Assembly (NCBI RefSeq): GCF_016860525.1
Contig: NZ_BNEA01000001.1
Location: 248,001 to 312,000 of the forward strand
Direction of reading: 5' to 3'
DNA: 64,000 nucleotides
From: Streptomyces rubradiris
GTDB lineage: Bacteria; Actinomycetota; Actinomycetes; Streptomycetales; Streptomycetaceae
The notes under the pieces: generated by a model
The model's input: the letters and a program-made list of their open reading frames with translations, nothing else
Databases searched by the model: none
Told to the model about the DNA's origin: nothing
Position numbers and translations under genes: made by a program
Part shown: piece after piece, positions 38,411 through 45,382 of the stretch
Numbering within the stretch: the first letter of the stretch is position 1
Layout: every line of letters starts with the position of its first letter

Positions 38411-38968
38411 GTGGCCGCAGAGGCCTACCCGACGCCCCACGCGGGGCAGCGGATAACCGCAAGCCTGCTCCGCTCGATGCAGCCGCAGGTGGCTCGGAAA
38501 ACGAGCGATACGAGCCGGGCTGCAACGACGGCGACGACCGCCGATCCGCATCTGCAATTCACCGTGGTCGCGGGCGCGGTGTACGTGTGGTGGGGCTGGA
38601 TCAAATACGACGCGGCGACCGGCGGTGACCTCGTTATGACGTTTGAGGCACCCTCGGGATCGCTTGGTGAATGGGGCGGGCACGGCCCCGGTAGCGTTGT
38701 CATTTCTTCGAGTTCCACGCCGACGCTGCAAACGGATAGCGTCACGACGCAGGGCTACATGCTGCGCATCGAATCCAACGACGTCACACAGTTTCGCACC
38801 TTCGGCGGTCTCGGTGCGGGGACCGCGCTGACGGTGCCCATCAACGGCACTCTTCGCGTGGGCTCCACCGGCGGTACGTGGGCCCTGGCCTGGGCGCAAT
38901 CAGTGTCCAACGCGACCGCCACAACGCTTTACACGGACAGCTACATTTGTCTGCAACGAACCGCCTGA
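38411..38968 (+). CDS. Tail fibre or baseplate-associated protein (185 aa)
   Basis: The start is GTG 38411 after TAGGAGG. After an N-terminal YPTPHAGQRITASLLRSMQP segment, a usual start of Streptomyces phage tail accessory proteins, the chain is beta-rich with Gly/Ser/Thr (YVWWGWIKYDAATGGDLVM), consistent with a C-terminal receptor-binding head. DNA here is slightly less GC-rich than in its neighbours. Assignment is by context. Confidence 0.72.
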   Translation: MAAEAYPTPHAGQRITASLLRSMQPQVARKTSDTSRAATTATTADPHLQFTVVAGAVYVWWGWIKYDAATGGDLVMTFEAPSGSLGEWGGHGPGSVVISSSSTPTLQTDSVTTQGYMLRIESNDVTQFRTFGGLGAGTALTVPINGTLRVGSTGGTWALAWAQSVSNATATTLYTDSYICLQRTA

Positions 38969-38981
38969 GAAAGGGGATGAG

Positions 38982-39179
38982 ATGGCCACCTATGTGGTGA
39001 CTGGCAGGACCAGTGGCGGGGAGCCGCTGGTATCGGTGGGGATCTCCGGAATAAACCAGGAGGGCACCGTCGTGCAGGAACTCGACGTCGTGAACGCCAT
39101 CCGTGAACTGCTCGCCAGGACAGCACGCGTGGTCTCGGTGGAGGCGCAAAAGCACGAGCAGGTCATAACCGTCGTCTGA
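38982..39179 (+). CDS. Small tail-region protein (65 aa)
   Basis: The start is ATG 38982 after AAAGGGGATGAG. A strand-rich N-terminus (TYVVTGRTSGGEPLVSVGIS) leads into a helix (LDVVNAIRELLARTARVVSV). It sits between the tail fibre and endolysin genes. No function is known. Confidence 0.65.
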   Translation: MATYVVTGRTSGGEPLVSVGISGINQEGTVVQELDVVNAIRELLARTARVVSVEAQKHEQVITVV

Positions 39180-39198
39180 CGGTAGAAAGAAGGCAAGT

Positions 39199-40077
39199 AT
39201 GGCCACCCCGATGACGGCAACTCAGGTCGTCGCGCAGCTGAAAAAGTGGGGCCTGAAGTACGTCGAGATTCCCGGCTGGGCCACCCACAACCGCAACTCC
39301 AAGGGGGCGTGGGGCCCGGTCCACGGCTTCGTGTGGCACCACACCGGCGCAGACGTGAAGGACGCCCGCTCGTACGCCGGCAGCACCCTGTACAACGGCC
39401 TGTCGACGCTGCCGGGCCCGCTCTGCCACTTCTCCATCGGCACCGACGGCACCGTCTACCTGGTCGGCTGGGGCCGCACGAACCACGCGGGCGGTGGCGA
39501 CCCGGCGGTGCTCGCGCACGTGCAGGCGGAGGACTACAGCGGGCAGCTGAAGCCGACCCGCGGCAACTCCAACGGGGTCGACGGCAACGCGCACTTCTAC
39601 GGCGTCGAGATCCAGTACTCCGGGTCGCACGAGATGAGCCCGGCGCAGTACACGGCCGCCCGCCGACTGTCCGCGGCAATCCTGTCCTTCCACGGCTGGT
39701 CGGAGCGCTCGGTGATCGGGCACGGGGAGTGGTCGTCGGACAAGTGGGACCCCGGCTACGCGGCCGGGAAGATCATGCAGATGCCCACCGTGCGCGCGGA
39801 CGTGAAGGCCACGCTTGCCGCCGGCCCCGGCAAGACGACGCCGCCCGCGCCGTCGAAGCCGGCGCCGTCGCCTGCCGCGTTGACGGTGCAGGCGATCGCT
39901 GACGCGGTGTGGGCGGAGCCGCTGGTGTCCCCGACGGCCCCGCCAGGGACCAACGCGACCCGCGCGGCGGGGACGTACTTGCGCTGGCAGGACCAGCATC
40001 ACGCCGAGGTGATGCGCAAGCTGGACGACCTCACGAAGGCCATCGAGGGCCTGGCCTCGGCCATTACCAAGAGCTGA
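39199..40077 (+). CDS. Endolysin, N-acetylmuramoyl-L-alanine amidase (292 aa)
   Basis: The start is ATG 39199 after GAAAGAAGG. The Amidase_2 domain covers ~15-195: GFVWHHTGADV with zinc ligand His 47, then HFSIGTDGTVYLVGWG, then GVEIQYSG and VIGHGEWSSDKWDPG with His 175 and Asp 184, which complete the site. A Pro/Ala linker (~203-227) joins a C-terminal segment (TVQAIADAVWAEPLVSPTA, RWQDQHHAEVMRKLDDL) common in Streptomyces phage endolysins. It has no signal peptide, so it needs the holins at 40,095 and 40,322. It cuts the amide bond between muramic acid and the stem peptide. Confidence 0.93.
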   Translation: MATPMTATQVVAQLKKWGLKYVEIPGWATHNRNSKGAWGPVHGFVWHHTGADVKDARSYAGSTLYNGLSTLPGPLCHFSIGTDGTVYLVGWGRTNHAGGGDPAVLAHVQAEDYSGQLKPTRGNSNGVDGNAHFYGVEIQYSGSHEMSPAQYTAARRLSAAILSFHGWSERSVIGHGEWSSDKWDPGYAAGKIMQMPTVRADVKATLAAGPGKTTPPAPSKPAPSPAALTVQAIADAVWAEPLVSPTAPPGTNATRAAGTYLRWQDQHHAEVMRKLDDLTKAIEGLASAITKS

Positions 40078-40094
40078 CAGACGAGGAGTGGATC

Positions 40095-40325
40095 ATGCGA
40101 GATGAGACGAAGACGACCGTGCGGACGGTCCTCCAGACCCTGGTGGGTGTGGCGGTGGCGCTGCCGGGGATCGTGGCGGCGTCGGGGGTGCCGGAGTCGC
40201 TGCCGTGGGTGGCGGGTGCGTTGGCGGTGGCGGGCGGTTTCGCGCGGGTGATGGCGCTGCCGAGCGTGCAGGGGCTGCTGCCGGGCTGGCTGCGGACGGG
40301 TGAGGGTGCGGGGGCGAGAGAGTGA
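40095..40325 (+). CDS. Probable holin, two hydrophobic segments (76 aa)
   Basis: The start is ATG 40095 after CGAGGAGTG. The chain has hydrophobic segments at ~12-30 and ~36-54 with a short turn (SGVPESLPW), flanked by charged ends. It directly follows the endolysin. Such small two-helix proteins form pores that release the endolysin. Its stop overlaps the next start. Confidence 0.8.
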   Translation: MRDETKTTVRTVLQTLVGVAVALPGIVAASGVPESLPWVAGALAVAGGFARVMALPSVQGLLPGWLRTGEGAGARE

Positions 40326-40582
40326 GCGTGCCGGACTCGGGCGTGTATATCGCGCCTGCCCAGATGTATCAGGAGTTGCGGTCGTTGAGCGATGGCCTAA
40401 CCCGGGTCGAGACGAAGTTGGATGGGATCGGCCAGGGCCTCACGGAGCTGGGTAAGGACGTCGCGGACCATGAGACCCGGATCAGGGCGCTGGAGAAGGC
40501 CCGGTGGCCGTTGCCGTCGCTGGCGGCCGTGGTCTCGGTGGGGGCGCTGGGGCTGACGCTGTGGCAGGCGGCAGGGCGCTGA
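40322..40582 (+). CDS. Holin-associated coiled-coil protein with C-terminal TM (86 aa)
   Basis: GTG 40322 overlaps the upstream stop. Residues ~15-60 are a coiled coil (LSDGLTRVETKLDGIGQGLT, DHETRIRALEKARW) and residues ~63-82 one membrane helix, the architecture of XhlA-type haemolysin/holin accessory proteins. It probably acts with the holin and endolysin in lysis. Confidence 0.78.
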   Translation: MSVPDSGVYIAPAQMYQELRSLSDGLTRVETKLDGIGQGLTELGKDVADHETRIRALEKARWPLPSLAAVVSVGALGLTLWQAAGR

Positions 40583-40593
40583 CCGTTCGGTGA

Positions 40594-40622
40594 GGCCCCG
40601 TCCGCAGCGCGCGGGCGGAGCC
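40594..40622 (+). terminator. Terminator hairpin ending late operon
   Basis: Arms 40594-40605 and 40611-40622 pair along 12 positions with one wobble and one mismatch and a 5-base loop, followed by TTCT. It lies 12 bases after the lysis cassette. Confidence 0.7.
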
Positions 40623-40640
40623 TTCTGCCATGCTGGAGGT

Positions 40641-40847
40641 ATGAGCTACCGTCCGTTCCCGAACCGTGAGCGCGCCACGAAGTACGCCTACTTCCACGGC
40701 GTGCACTACATCCGGATCCGGGTCCCGGCTACGGCCAAGTTCCCAGACGACGGTACCGTGGAGCAGGCCGTGGCCACGCTCCCGAGTGGCACCATGCAGT
40801 TCAGCGCGCAGTTCCCGGTCGGCGAGTACCGCATCTCGACTCGCTGA
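40641..40847 (+). CDS. Small phage protein (68 aa)
   Basis: The start is ATG 40641 after TGGAGG. It is strand-rich and basic (YRPFPNRERATKYAYFHG, VHYIRIRVPATAKFPDDG, MQFSAQFPVGEYRIS). It stands alone between the late terminator and convergent minus-strand genes. Function is unknown; a moron is possible. Confidence 0.6.
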   Translation: MSYRPFPNRERATKYAYFHGVHYIRIRVPATAKFPDDGTVEQAVATLPSGTMQFSAQFPVGEYRISTR

Positions 40848-40857
40848 TCCGGTCGCG

Positions 40858-41040
40858 CTACGCCGCCGCTGTCACGTCCCCGCGCTGCACCCGGGCCAGC
40901 TCGGCGCACAGCCGCCAGTACTCCGCCCGCTGCCCATCCGTGAGCGACACTTGCGGATGCGACCACAGGGCCCGGATCGCCCGGTTGATCTCGGCAGCAG
41001 ACCGTGCTGGACCAGAGCAGGTCACAAGATCGGGGGACAT
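40858..41040 (-). CDS. Small helical protein (60 aa)
   Basis: The minus-strand start is ATG 41040. The product is helical (SAAEINRAIRALWSHPQVSL, RAEYWRLCAELARVQRG). It lies 9 bases downstream of the flavoprotein gene on the same strand, so the two are probably co-transcribed. No family is recognised. Confidence 0.6.
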   Translation of the reverse strand: MSPDLVTCSGPARSAAEINRAIRALWSHPQVSLTDGQRAEYWRLCAELARVQRGDVTAAA

Positions 41041-41049
41041 GACCCCAGC

Positions 41050-41598
41050 CTACGCGCCCGCTCCGACAAGCCGCTCGGCTTCATCCAGCACCAGAGGCCA
41101 CGGATACTCGCGAGGCTTCCCCCGACCCGGCTGGTTCGGCACGAACCCACCCGGCCCGAATAGCACCCGCACGCCCATCTCCCTCAGTTCACCGACACTC
41201 CGCTCGAACTGCCGATGCCGGGCGTAGGCCGCGTTCACGCAAGGCATCGCCACCATCGGAATACCCTTCCCGATGCCTTCCGCGACCACCCCGACCACGA
41301 AGTCCCGGGTGATCCCCAGCGCCCACGCGTTGATCGTGTTGAACGTGGCCGGCGCGAAGGCGATCACGTCCGCCTTCGGCCACACGTCGGGCTCGCCGGG
41401 CACCTTGTACTCGGATCGCACCGGACGCCCGGTCAGCTCGGCGAGTGCCGGGAGCCGGTCGCCGAGCCATCGGTTCGCCGTCGGCGTCAGCCCGAGGCAC
41501 ACGTCGAAGCCGCGCTCCTGCGCGTCCCGGATCACGTCAGCTACGTCGAAGACCGGCGGGGCCGCCGCCCCGAACAGGTACAGCACACGAGAGGTCAT
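41050..41598 (-). CDS. Flavoprotein of the PPC-decarboxylase (HFCD) family (182 aa)
   Basis: The minus-strand start is ATG 41598. The chain starts with a Rossmann strand (VLYLFGAAAPP) and carries FAPATFNTINAWALGITRD at ~81-99, which corresponds to the FMN-binding APASANTIAKLANG motif of phosphopantothenoylcysteine decarboxylase-like proteins, and VAMPCVNAA at ~116-124, equivalent to the PAMN loop. I could not place the catalytic His found in true decarboxylases near the N-terminus, so the substrate is unclear. It is divergent from an XRE regulator, a pairing I recall in Streptomyces. Confidence 0.82.
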   Translation of the reverse strand: MTSRVLYLFGAAAPPVFDVADVIRDAQERGFDVCLGLTPTANRWLGDRLPALAELTGRPVRSEYKVPGEPDVWPKADVIAFAPATFNTINAWALGITRDFVVGVVAEGIGKGIPMVAMPCVNAAYARHRQFERSVGELREMGVRVLFGPGGFVPNQPGRGKPREYPWPLVLDEAERLVGAGA

Positions 41599-41621
41599 AA
41601 CCCCTATCCGACCATATGCAA

Positions 41622-41652
41622 CCGCCCCCGCTCCGGGCGGAGCCGGGGGCGG
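41622..41652. terminator. GC-rich hairpin, 13-bp stem with one bulge
   Basis: 41622-41634 pairs with 41639-41652 except for one bulged C. It lies upstream of both the flavoprotein gene and the XRE gene, so it is in the 5-prime region of divergent transcripts, where it may be a regulatory structure instead of a true terminator. Confidence 0.55.
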
Positions 41653-41671
41653 CACACCCGCACCCACGTTT

Positions 41672-41685
41672 CGGTATGGGTACCG
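41672..41685. promoter_or_regulatory. Short inverted repeat between divergent flavoprotein and XRE genes
   Basis: CGGTATGGGTACCG reads as CGGTA, four spacer bases, TACCG. It lies 31 bases upstream of the XRE start and 74 bases upstream of the flavoprotein start, and may be the regulator's own operator. Confidence 0.5.
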
Positions 41686-41716
41686 TTCCAAGTGGCTGCT
41701 CAGAACGGAGACCAGT

Positions 41717-42901
41717 ATGCCCAAACTGGACGACGACCACACCGGCGCGCGGATTCGCGAACAACGGAAACTCGCCGGGCTCACACAGCGCGCGCTTGCC
41801 GCTCGCATCCCCTACTCCTACAGCCTGCTCAACCAGGTGGAGTGCGGCGCCCGCCCCGCAACCAGCGACTTCATCGCGGCCGTGGCACGCGCCCTGAACA
41901 TCGACGTCACCACTCTCACGGGACAGCCCTACGTGACCGAACTCCAACGCGACCGCCTCGCCGAGCTGGTACGCCCCATCCGAGAAGCGCTCGACCTATA
42001 CGACCTAGGACCCAACCCCGACCTCCGCGCCCGGCCAGCCGCCGAGCTGGTTGCGGAGGCAGACCGGCTATGCGCCGAGGTCCGCGCCACGCATCTCCGG
42101 AACGCGGCCCGCGCGCTGCCCGGGGCCATCGCCGAACTCACCCACACGGCATCGCTGACGCCGGCAACCGAGCTGTGGCAGGCCCTCGCCTCCATGTACC
42201 GGACGGCGCACGACATCACGGTCAAGCTCGGCTACTACGACCTGTCCGCTGTGGCCCTGGACAGGATGGCCTGGGCTGCCGAGCGCGCCTCCGACCCGTG
42301 CCTGGGCGCGGTCCGGCAGTACATGCGCGCCCTCGTCTACTTCCGGGAGGGCGAGTACACCATCGGGCAACGCCTCATTGCCTCCGGGCACGGCATCATC
42401 AGACAAGCCGAGGAGACCCGCGAGGCTCTCGCTGTCTGCGGACAGCTCCATCTCGGGGCGTCCGTCATCGCCGCCCGAGCGGCCGACGCAACGGCCGTCG
42501 ACCAACACATCAGCGAGGCCCAGACGCTCGCGAAGCGGACGCGCGACGCCTCCGATGTTCACTGGCTGTCCTTCGGCCCGGCGAACGTGCGGCTGCACCG
42601 CATGTCCGCCGCAGTGGAAATGGGCCAGTACGACAACGCGCTCAAGCAGGCCCGCACTATGCGACTGCCAGCCTCACTGGCGACGTCTCGGCGCGCGCAC
42701 TTCCTTATCGATCGGGCCCGCACGGAGATGGAGACCGGGCACACGGAGGCCGCGCTGGAGCACTTGGTGGAGGCACGTCGGGCGGCCCCGGAGCAGACCC
42801 GCTACCACCCCGGCGCCCGCGAGACGATTCGAGGACTCGTGCATGTGGCCCGTCGTACCCCGGACACGTTGAATCACATGGCTGCCTGGGTCGGCCTCTG
42901 A
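41717..42901 (+). CDS. XRE-family regulator with TPR-like sensor domain (394 aa)
   Basis: The start is ATG 41717 after CGGAGACC. Residues ~10-65 are an XRE HTH (GARIREQRKLAGLTQRALAA, LLNQVECGARPATSDFIAAV). The remaining ~320 residues are helical repeats with Ala/Leu spacing (LDRMAWAAERASDPCLGAVR, MGQYDNALKQARTMRL), as in Streptomyces XRE-TPR regulators that bind a peptide or small ligand. It flanks perfect inverted repeats on both sides (41,672 and 42,905) and probably controls both the flavoprotein and the next gene. Confidence 0.85.
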   Translation: MPKLDDDHTGARIREQRKLAGLTQRALAARIPYSYSLLNQVECGARPATSDFIAAVARALNIDVTTLTGQPYVTELQRDRLAELVRPIREALDLYDLGPNPDLRARPAAELVAEADRLCAEVRATHLRNAARALPGAIAELTHTASLTPATELWQALASMYRTAHDITVKLGYYDLSAVALDRMAWAAERASDPCLGAVRQYMRALVYFREGEYTIGQRLIASGHGIIRQAEETREALAVCGQLHLGASVIAARAADATAVDQHISEAQTLAKRTRDASDVHWLSFGPANVRLHRMSAAVEMGQYDNALKQARTMRLPASLATSRRAHFLIDRARTEMETGHTEAALEHLVEARRAAPEQTRYHPGARETIRGLVHVARRTPDTLNHMAAWVGL

Positions 42902-42904
42902 CGC

Positions 42905-42956
42905 TCACAGCGCTCACAGATTTGTGAGCGCTGTGACCTTGTTCGGCTTCTACGGT
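42905..42956 (+). promoter_or_regulatory. 32-bp inverted-repeat operator over an apparently leaderless promoter
   Basis: TCACAGCGCTCACA (42905-42918) is the exact reverse complement of 42923-42936 with spacer GATT; GCTCACAG also occurs twice as a 9-base-phased direct repeat. A -10-like TACGGT at 42951-42956 ends 7 bases before GTG 42964, so the transcript would start at or near the start codon. No -35 is seen; the palindrome occupies its place. Confidence 0.72.
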
Positions 42957-42963
42957 CAGTTGC

Positions 42964-43464
42964 GTGAACGGAACGCACTCGTGGAGGCCCTACGTGCAAG
43001 GGACAGACCGGTTCATCATCGAGTGGTTGGCCCGCGCAGCTGACGATCCCGGCCAAGCCCACCAGGAGTGGGACAGACAGGGTGTGGCCCTGCTGCGCAG
43101 CGGGCGTTCCTTCAGCGTCGTACGGATCCCAGCCAACTTGGTGCACGCGGCCCTGGGCGCAGAGTTCACCGCAGCCGAGTTGGCATCCCAGCTCGATGGC
43201 GCCGTCATCCACGACGGACCCGAGAGCCCGTACTGGGTCCTCATCCGCAATCACGCCGGGCTCGTCTGGGACGAAGGCGACGACGTCCCGTCTTTGGGCA
43301 CGAACCACTATCTCGGCGTTCCGAGCGTCGCGCGGCGGACGCCGCCTGGCCTGCACTGGGCAGTGGCGCCACGGTTCGACGGCGACGTCTGCCGCCCGTC
43401 AACGCTACGGACCTTCATCGCGCGTGCGCGACAACAACTGGCTGTTACGTCGGCGGAGGCGTGA
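42964..43464 (+). CDS. Hypothetical protein paired with XRE regulator (166 aa)
   Basis: The start is GTG 42964 without a ribosome site, fitting a leaderless mRNA. The sequence has RSFSVVRIPANLVHAALG, then PYWVLIRNHAGLVWDEGDD and HYLGVPSVARRTPPGLHWAV, a pattern I recall in uncharacterised Streptomyces proteins encoded beside XRE regulators. There is no membrane segment or signal. It is probably repressed or activated through the adjacent operator. Confidence 0.75.
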   Translation: MNGTHSWRPYVQGTDRFIIEWLARAADDPGQAHQEWDRQGVALLRSGRSFSVVRIPANLVHAALGAEFTAAELASQLDGAVIHDGPESPYWVLIRNHAGLVWDEGDDVPSLGTNHYLGVPSVARRTPPGLHWAVAPRFDGDVCRPSTLRTFIARARQQLAVTSAEA

Positions 43465-43625
43465 TGATCTGCGCGCGCTGTGACGAACCGATCCTCCAGG
43501 ACGAGGGTTACGACACGGTCATCCACCACGGCGCGACCGGGGTCGCACCGACGCTGTACGTCCACAAGCGGCCCTGCGAGGCTCCGCCACGGCGCAGGTC
43601 GCTCCCGCACCGTCTCCGCAGGTAG
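43461..43625 (+). CDS. Small zinc-ribbon-like protein (54 aa)
   Basis: GTG 43461 (with ATG as second codon) overlaps the upstream stop. ICARCDEPILQDEGYDTVIH gives one CxxC pair, followed by VHKRPCEAPPRR; together these may bind one zinc. It is co-expressed with the 42,964 gene. Function is unknown. Confidence 0.65.
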   Translation: MMICARCDEPILQDEGYDTVIHHGATGVAPTLYVHKRPCEAPPRRRSLPHRLRR

Positions 43626-43695
43626 CGGCCACAGTTTCCGGCGCCAGAGGTGGGCGTCGGCGGCTACCCGCGAAGGGCCTGCCCGGGTGGCCACG

Positions 43696-43731
43696 GGCCC
43701 GCCGTCGGCTTCCCCTGGCTGGCGGCGGGCC
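43696..43731. terminator. Bidirectional terminator, perfect 9-bp stem
   Basis: GGCCCGCCG (43696-43704) and CGGCGGGCC (43723-43731) are exact reverse complements. It lies between the plus-strand stop at 43,625 and the minus-strand stop at 43,731. Confidence 0.7.
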
Positions 43732-43958
43732 TACCTCACCAGGTCGGCGAGCGGGACCCCGAGCGCGTCGGCGATGAGCAGCAGGTCAGTGAGGTCGGGG
43801 GCCCTGTGGGCGTTCTCCCACCGGCTGATGCTCTTGTGGTCGCGGCCGATGCGTTCCCCGAGTTGAACTTGGGAGAGGCGAGCTGCGCGGCGGGCATCGC
43901 GGATGCGATTCCCGATCTCGGCGCGGCGGCGGGGTACCCAGTCGGGGAGGTCGTGCAC
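43731..43958 (-). CDS. Small XRE-family repressor-like protein (75 aa)
   Basis: The minus-strand start is ATG 43958. The product is little more than one XRE domain: IGNRIRDARRAARLSQVQLG, ERIGRDHKSISRWENAHRAP, then DLLLIADALGVPLADLV. Size and place at the prophage edge fit a Cro/CI-like or accessory regulator. An 18-bp operator-like palindrome lies 35 bases upstream of its start, suggesting autoregulation. Confidence 0.8.
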   Translation of the reverse strand: MHDLPDWVPRRRAEIGNRIRDARRAARLSQVQLGERIGRDHKSISRWENAHRAPDLTDLLLIADALGVPLADLVR

Positions 43959-43992
43959 CCGCCTGATGCTCTGGTGATCTTGCGTCGATGTC

Positions 43993-44010
43993 TTTACCCG
44001 CCTGGGTAAA
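43993..44010. promoter_or_regulatory. Operator-like palindrome upstream of small XRE gene
   Basis: TTTACCC (43993-43999) and GGGTAAA (44004-44010) form a perfect 7-bp inverted repeat around GCCT. It is 34 bases upstream of the minus-strand start at 43,958 and AT-rich compared with its surroundings. Confidence 0.7.
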
Positions 44011-44393
44011 TCTCATCCGGCGCGGGGGGTCGACAGATATATGCACGTCAGGTACCAATTAGATCAGCACGGTCTGTAGCAAACCCGCACACACTGTGCT
44101 GAGATGGCATATGCCGGAACGCACATGCGTTCGATCCGGCCGAACCTTGACGCCTACATCTGCCACCCCCCAGCAGACCCGGCGCGGCACCGCCGTGCCG
44201 GATGGGCCGCCTGCCTGCCGCGAGCACCCCCTCGCGCGACAGGCAGGCTGGCCCCTTTGCACCCGTCGACCGCAGCCCGCATTCGCTCGTCCAAGCGAGT
44301 GACACGCGCGTGATGCACGCGTTACACAGACGGGGCCAGGGTGGGGGTGATGTCTGCCTCCGCGGGTGGCCAACCCCCGCCCTGGTCCTACAA

Positions 44394-44430
44394 GGATGGC
44401 CCTCGACGCATCGCGCGCCGAGGGCCATCC
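44394..44430. terminator. Hairpin, perfect 12-bp stem
   Basis: 44394-44405 and 44419-44430 are exact reverse complements with a 13-base loop. No gene ends immediately before it, so it may insulate the prophage from the chromosome. Confidence 0.75.
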
Positions 44431-44479
44431 GCCCCTCTCCCCATGGGGAACCGATGGGGAACAGATCTTGTGAGCCAAG

Positions 44480-44519
44480 GTCAACTCAAACCAACTACGG
44501 TCAACCTAAGTCAACCCCT
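44480..44519 (+). repeat. Four 10-bp-phased direct repeats with core CAAC
   Basis: Successive 10-base units start at 44480 (GTCAACTCAA), 44490 (ACCAACTACG), 44500 (GTCAACCTAA) and 44510 (GTCAACCCCT); a fifth weaker unit may start at 44470. Repeats spaced one helical turn apart suit cooperative protein binding, such as integrase arm sites or excisionase sites. They lie at the inferred prophage end. Confidence 0.7.
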
Positions 44520-44527
44520 CGCGGCGG

Positions 44528-44559
44528 GTTTCCCCAGCTAGCCCCCCACCTGGGGAAAC
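44528..44559. repeat. 10-bp perfect inverted repeat at prophage-chromosome junction
   Basis: GTTTCCCCAG (44528-44537) and CTGGGGAAAC (44550-44559) are exact reverse complements around 12 bases. It ends 25 bases before the first chromosomal start. It could be a terminator or the recombination-site region. Confidence 0.65.
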
Positions 44560-44584
44560 GCCACTCGCGTATGTCATGCCCTGC

Positions 44585-45262
44585 ATGAAGGGTGATCTTT
44601 TTTCCAGTCAGCACGTGGTGCGGCCGGCCGTGGCGCCGGGAATGTCCGTCGAGAACGCCAAGTGCATCAAGTACGCGGTGAACGGCGAGATGTACGCCCG
44701 GCAGGGCGCGATGGTCGCCTACCGCGGCGACTTGGCGTTCGAGCGCAAGGGGCAGGGCGTCGGTGGCATGCTCAAGCGTGCGGTGACCGGTGAGGGACTG
44801 CCCCTGATGGCGGTCCGCGGACAGGGCGAGGCATGGTTCGCGCACGAGGCGCAGAACTGCTTCGTCGTCGATGTCGAGCCCGGTGACCAGTTCACCGTCA
44901 ACGGCCGCAACGTACTGTGTTTCGACGCGTCGCTGTCGTACGAGATCAAGACGGTGAAGGGGTCGGGCATCACCGGCGGCGGCCTGTTCAACAGCGTGTT
45001 CACCGGGCAGGGCCGACTCGGCCTGGTCTGCGACGGCAACCCGCTGGTCATCCCCGTGTCCGAACAGGCCCCGGTGTACGTCGACACGGACGCGGTGGTG
45101 GGCTGGACCACGCAGCTGCGGACCTCGCTGCACCGCTCGCAGTCCATCGGCTCGATGCTGCGCGGCGGTTCCGGGGAGGCCGTGCAACTGATGTTCCAGG
45201 GCGAGGGTTTCGTGGTGGTGCGCCCGAGCGAGCTGACGCCCCAGAAGAGCCAGCAGCACTGA
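44585..45262 (+). CDS. AIM24 family protein (225 aa)
   Basis: I chose ATG 44585 (MKGDLFSSQHVV); ATG 44576 adds three residues. No ribosome site is visible. The chain is all-beta and typical of the family: YAVNGEMYARQGAMVAYRGD, ERKGQGVGGMLKRAVTGEG, WFAHEAQNCFVVDVEPGDQF. In bacteria AIM24 proteins form trimeric beta-solenoids of unknown role. From memory, Streptomyces species often carry two or more AIM24 genes in tandem; here the upstream neighbour is prophage, so insertion may have split an operon. Confidence 0.88.
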   Translation: MKGDLFSSQHVVRPAVAPGMSVENAKCIKYAVNGEMYARQGAMVAYRGDLAFERKGQGVGGMLKRAVTGEGLPLMAVRGQGEAWFAHEAQNCFVVDVEPGDQFTVNGRNVLCFDASLSYEIKTVKGSGITGGGLFNSVFTGQGRLGLVCDGNPLVIPVSEQAPVYVDTDAVVGWTTQLRTSLHRSQSIGSMLRGGSGEAVQLMFQGEGFVVVRPSELTPQKSQQH

Positions 45263-45382
45263 GTCCCGCGCCGCCGGAACGCGGACCCGGCCATGATCCG
45301 GAACGGCGTTGACCGGCACCCTCCCGGCGGGTCAAGGTGCGAGCGGCACGGCTCCCGACCCGTGCCGGAAGGATGAAGCGTC

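Larger units (their letters stand above)
1..44560. mobile_element. Integrated siphophage genome (prophage), left end outside window
   Basis: A contiguous block of phage genes runs from the first base to about 44.5 kb, with a full late module (terminase, portal, protease, capsid, tail chaperones, tape measure, tail tip, endolysin, holins) between 19.98 and 40.58 kb. Early genes are small and overlap by 1 to 8 bases. No integrase, excisionase or recognisable replication initiator is seen whole, so they should lie left of base 1. The right boundary is placed in the gene-free stretch 43,959-44,584 because ordinary chromosomal genes begin at 44,585. The exact attR core cannot be set without the left junction. 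Confidence 0.9.
43959..44584. other. Gene-free right prophage end, probable attR region
   Basis: No frame here has protein-like composition or a ribosome site. The stretch holds an operator at 43993, GGCATATGCC (44106-44115), a large stem at about 44209-44248 (CCTGCCTG and CGCGAG pair with CTCGCG and CAGGCAGG), a 12-bp terminator at 44394, phased repeats at 44480 and a 10-bp inverted repeat at 44528. I see no tRNA gene or clear tRNA fragment. Chromosomal genes start at 44,585. Confidence 0.65.

Noticed and set aside
36461..38899. 812-codon minus-strand open frame opposite the tail-tip gene
   Set aside because: Antisense shadow of the 955-residue tail-tip gene; Arg/Gly-rich translation without domains.
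44120..44140. GTTCGATCC resembling a tRNA T-loop, which could mark an attachment core
   Set aside because: The flanking bases do not pair as a T-stem and no acceptor arm is found; coincidence is likely.
44059..44484. Possible gene in the prophage right end
   Set aside because: Arg/Cys/Gly-rich translation, no ribosome site, and it runs across several strong inverted repeats.
44394..44559. Inverted repeats as ends of an insertion sequence
   Set aside because: No transposase gene lies between any pair of repeats and the arms differ from one another.
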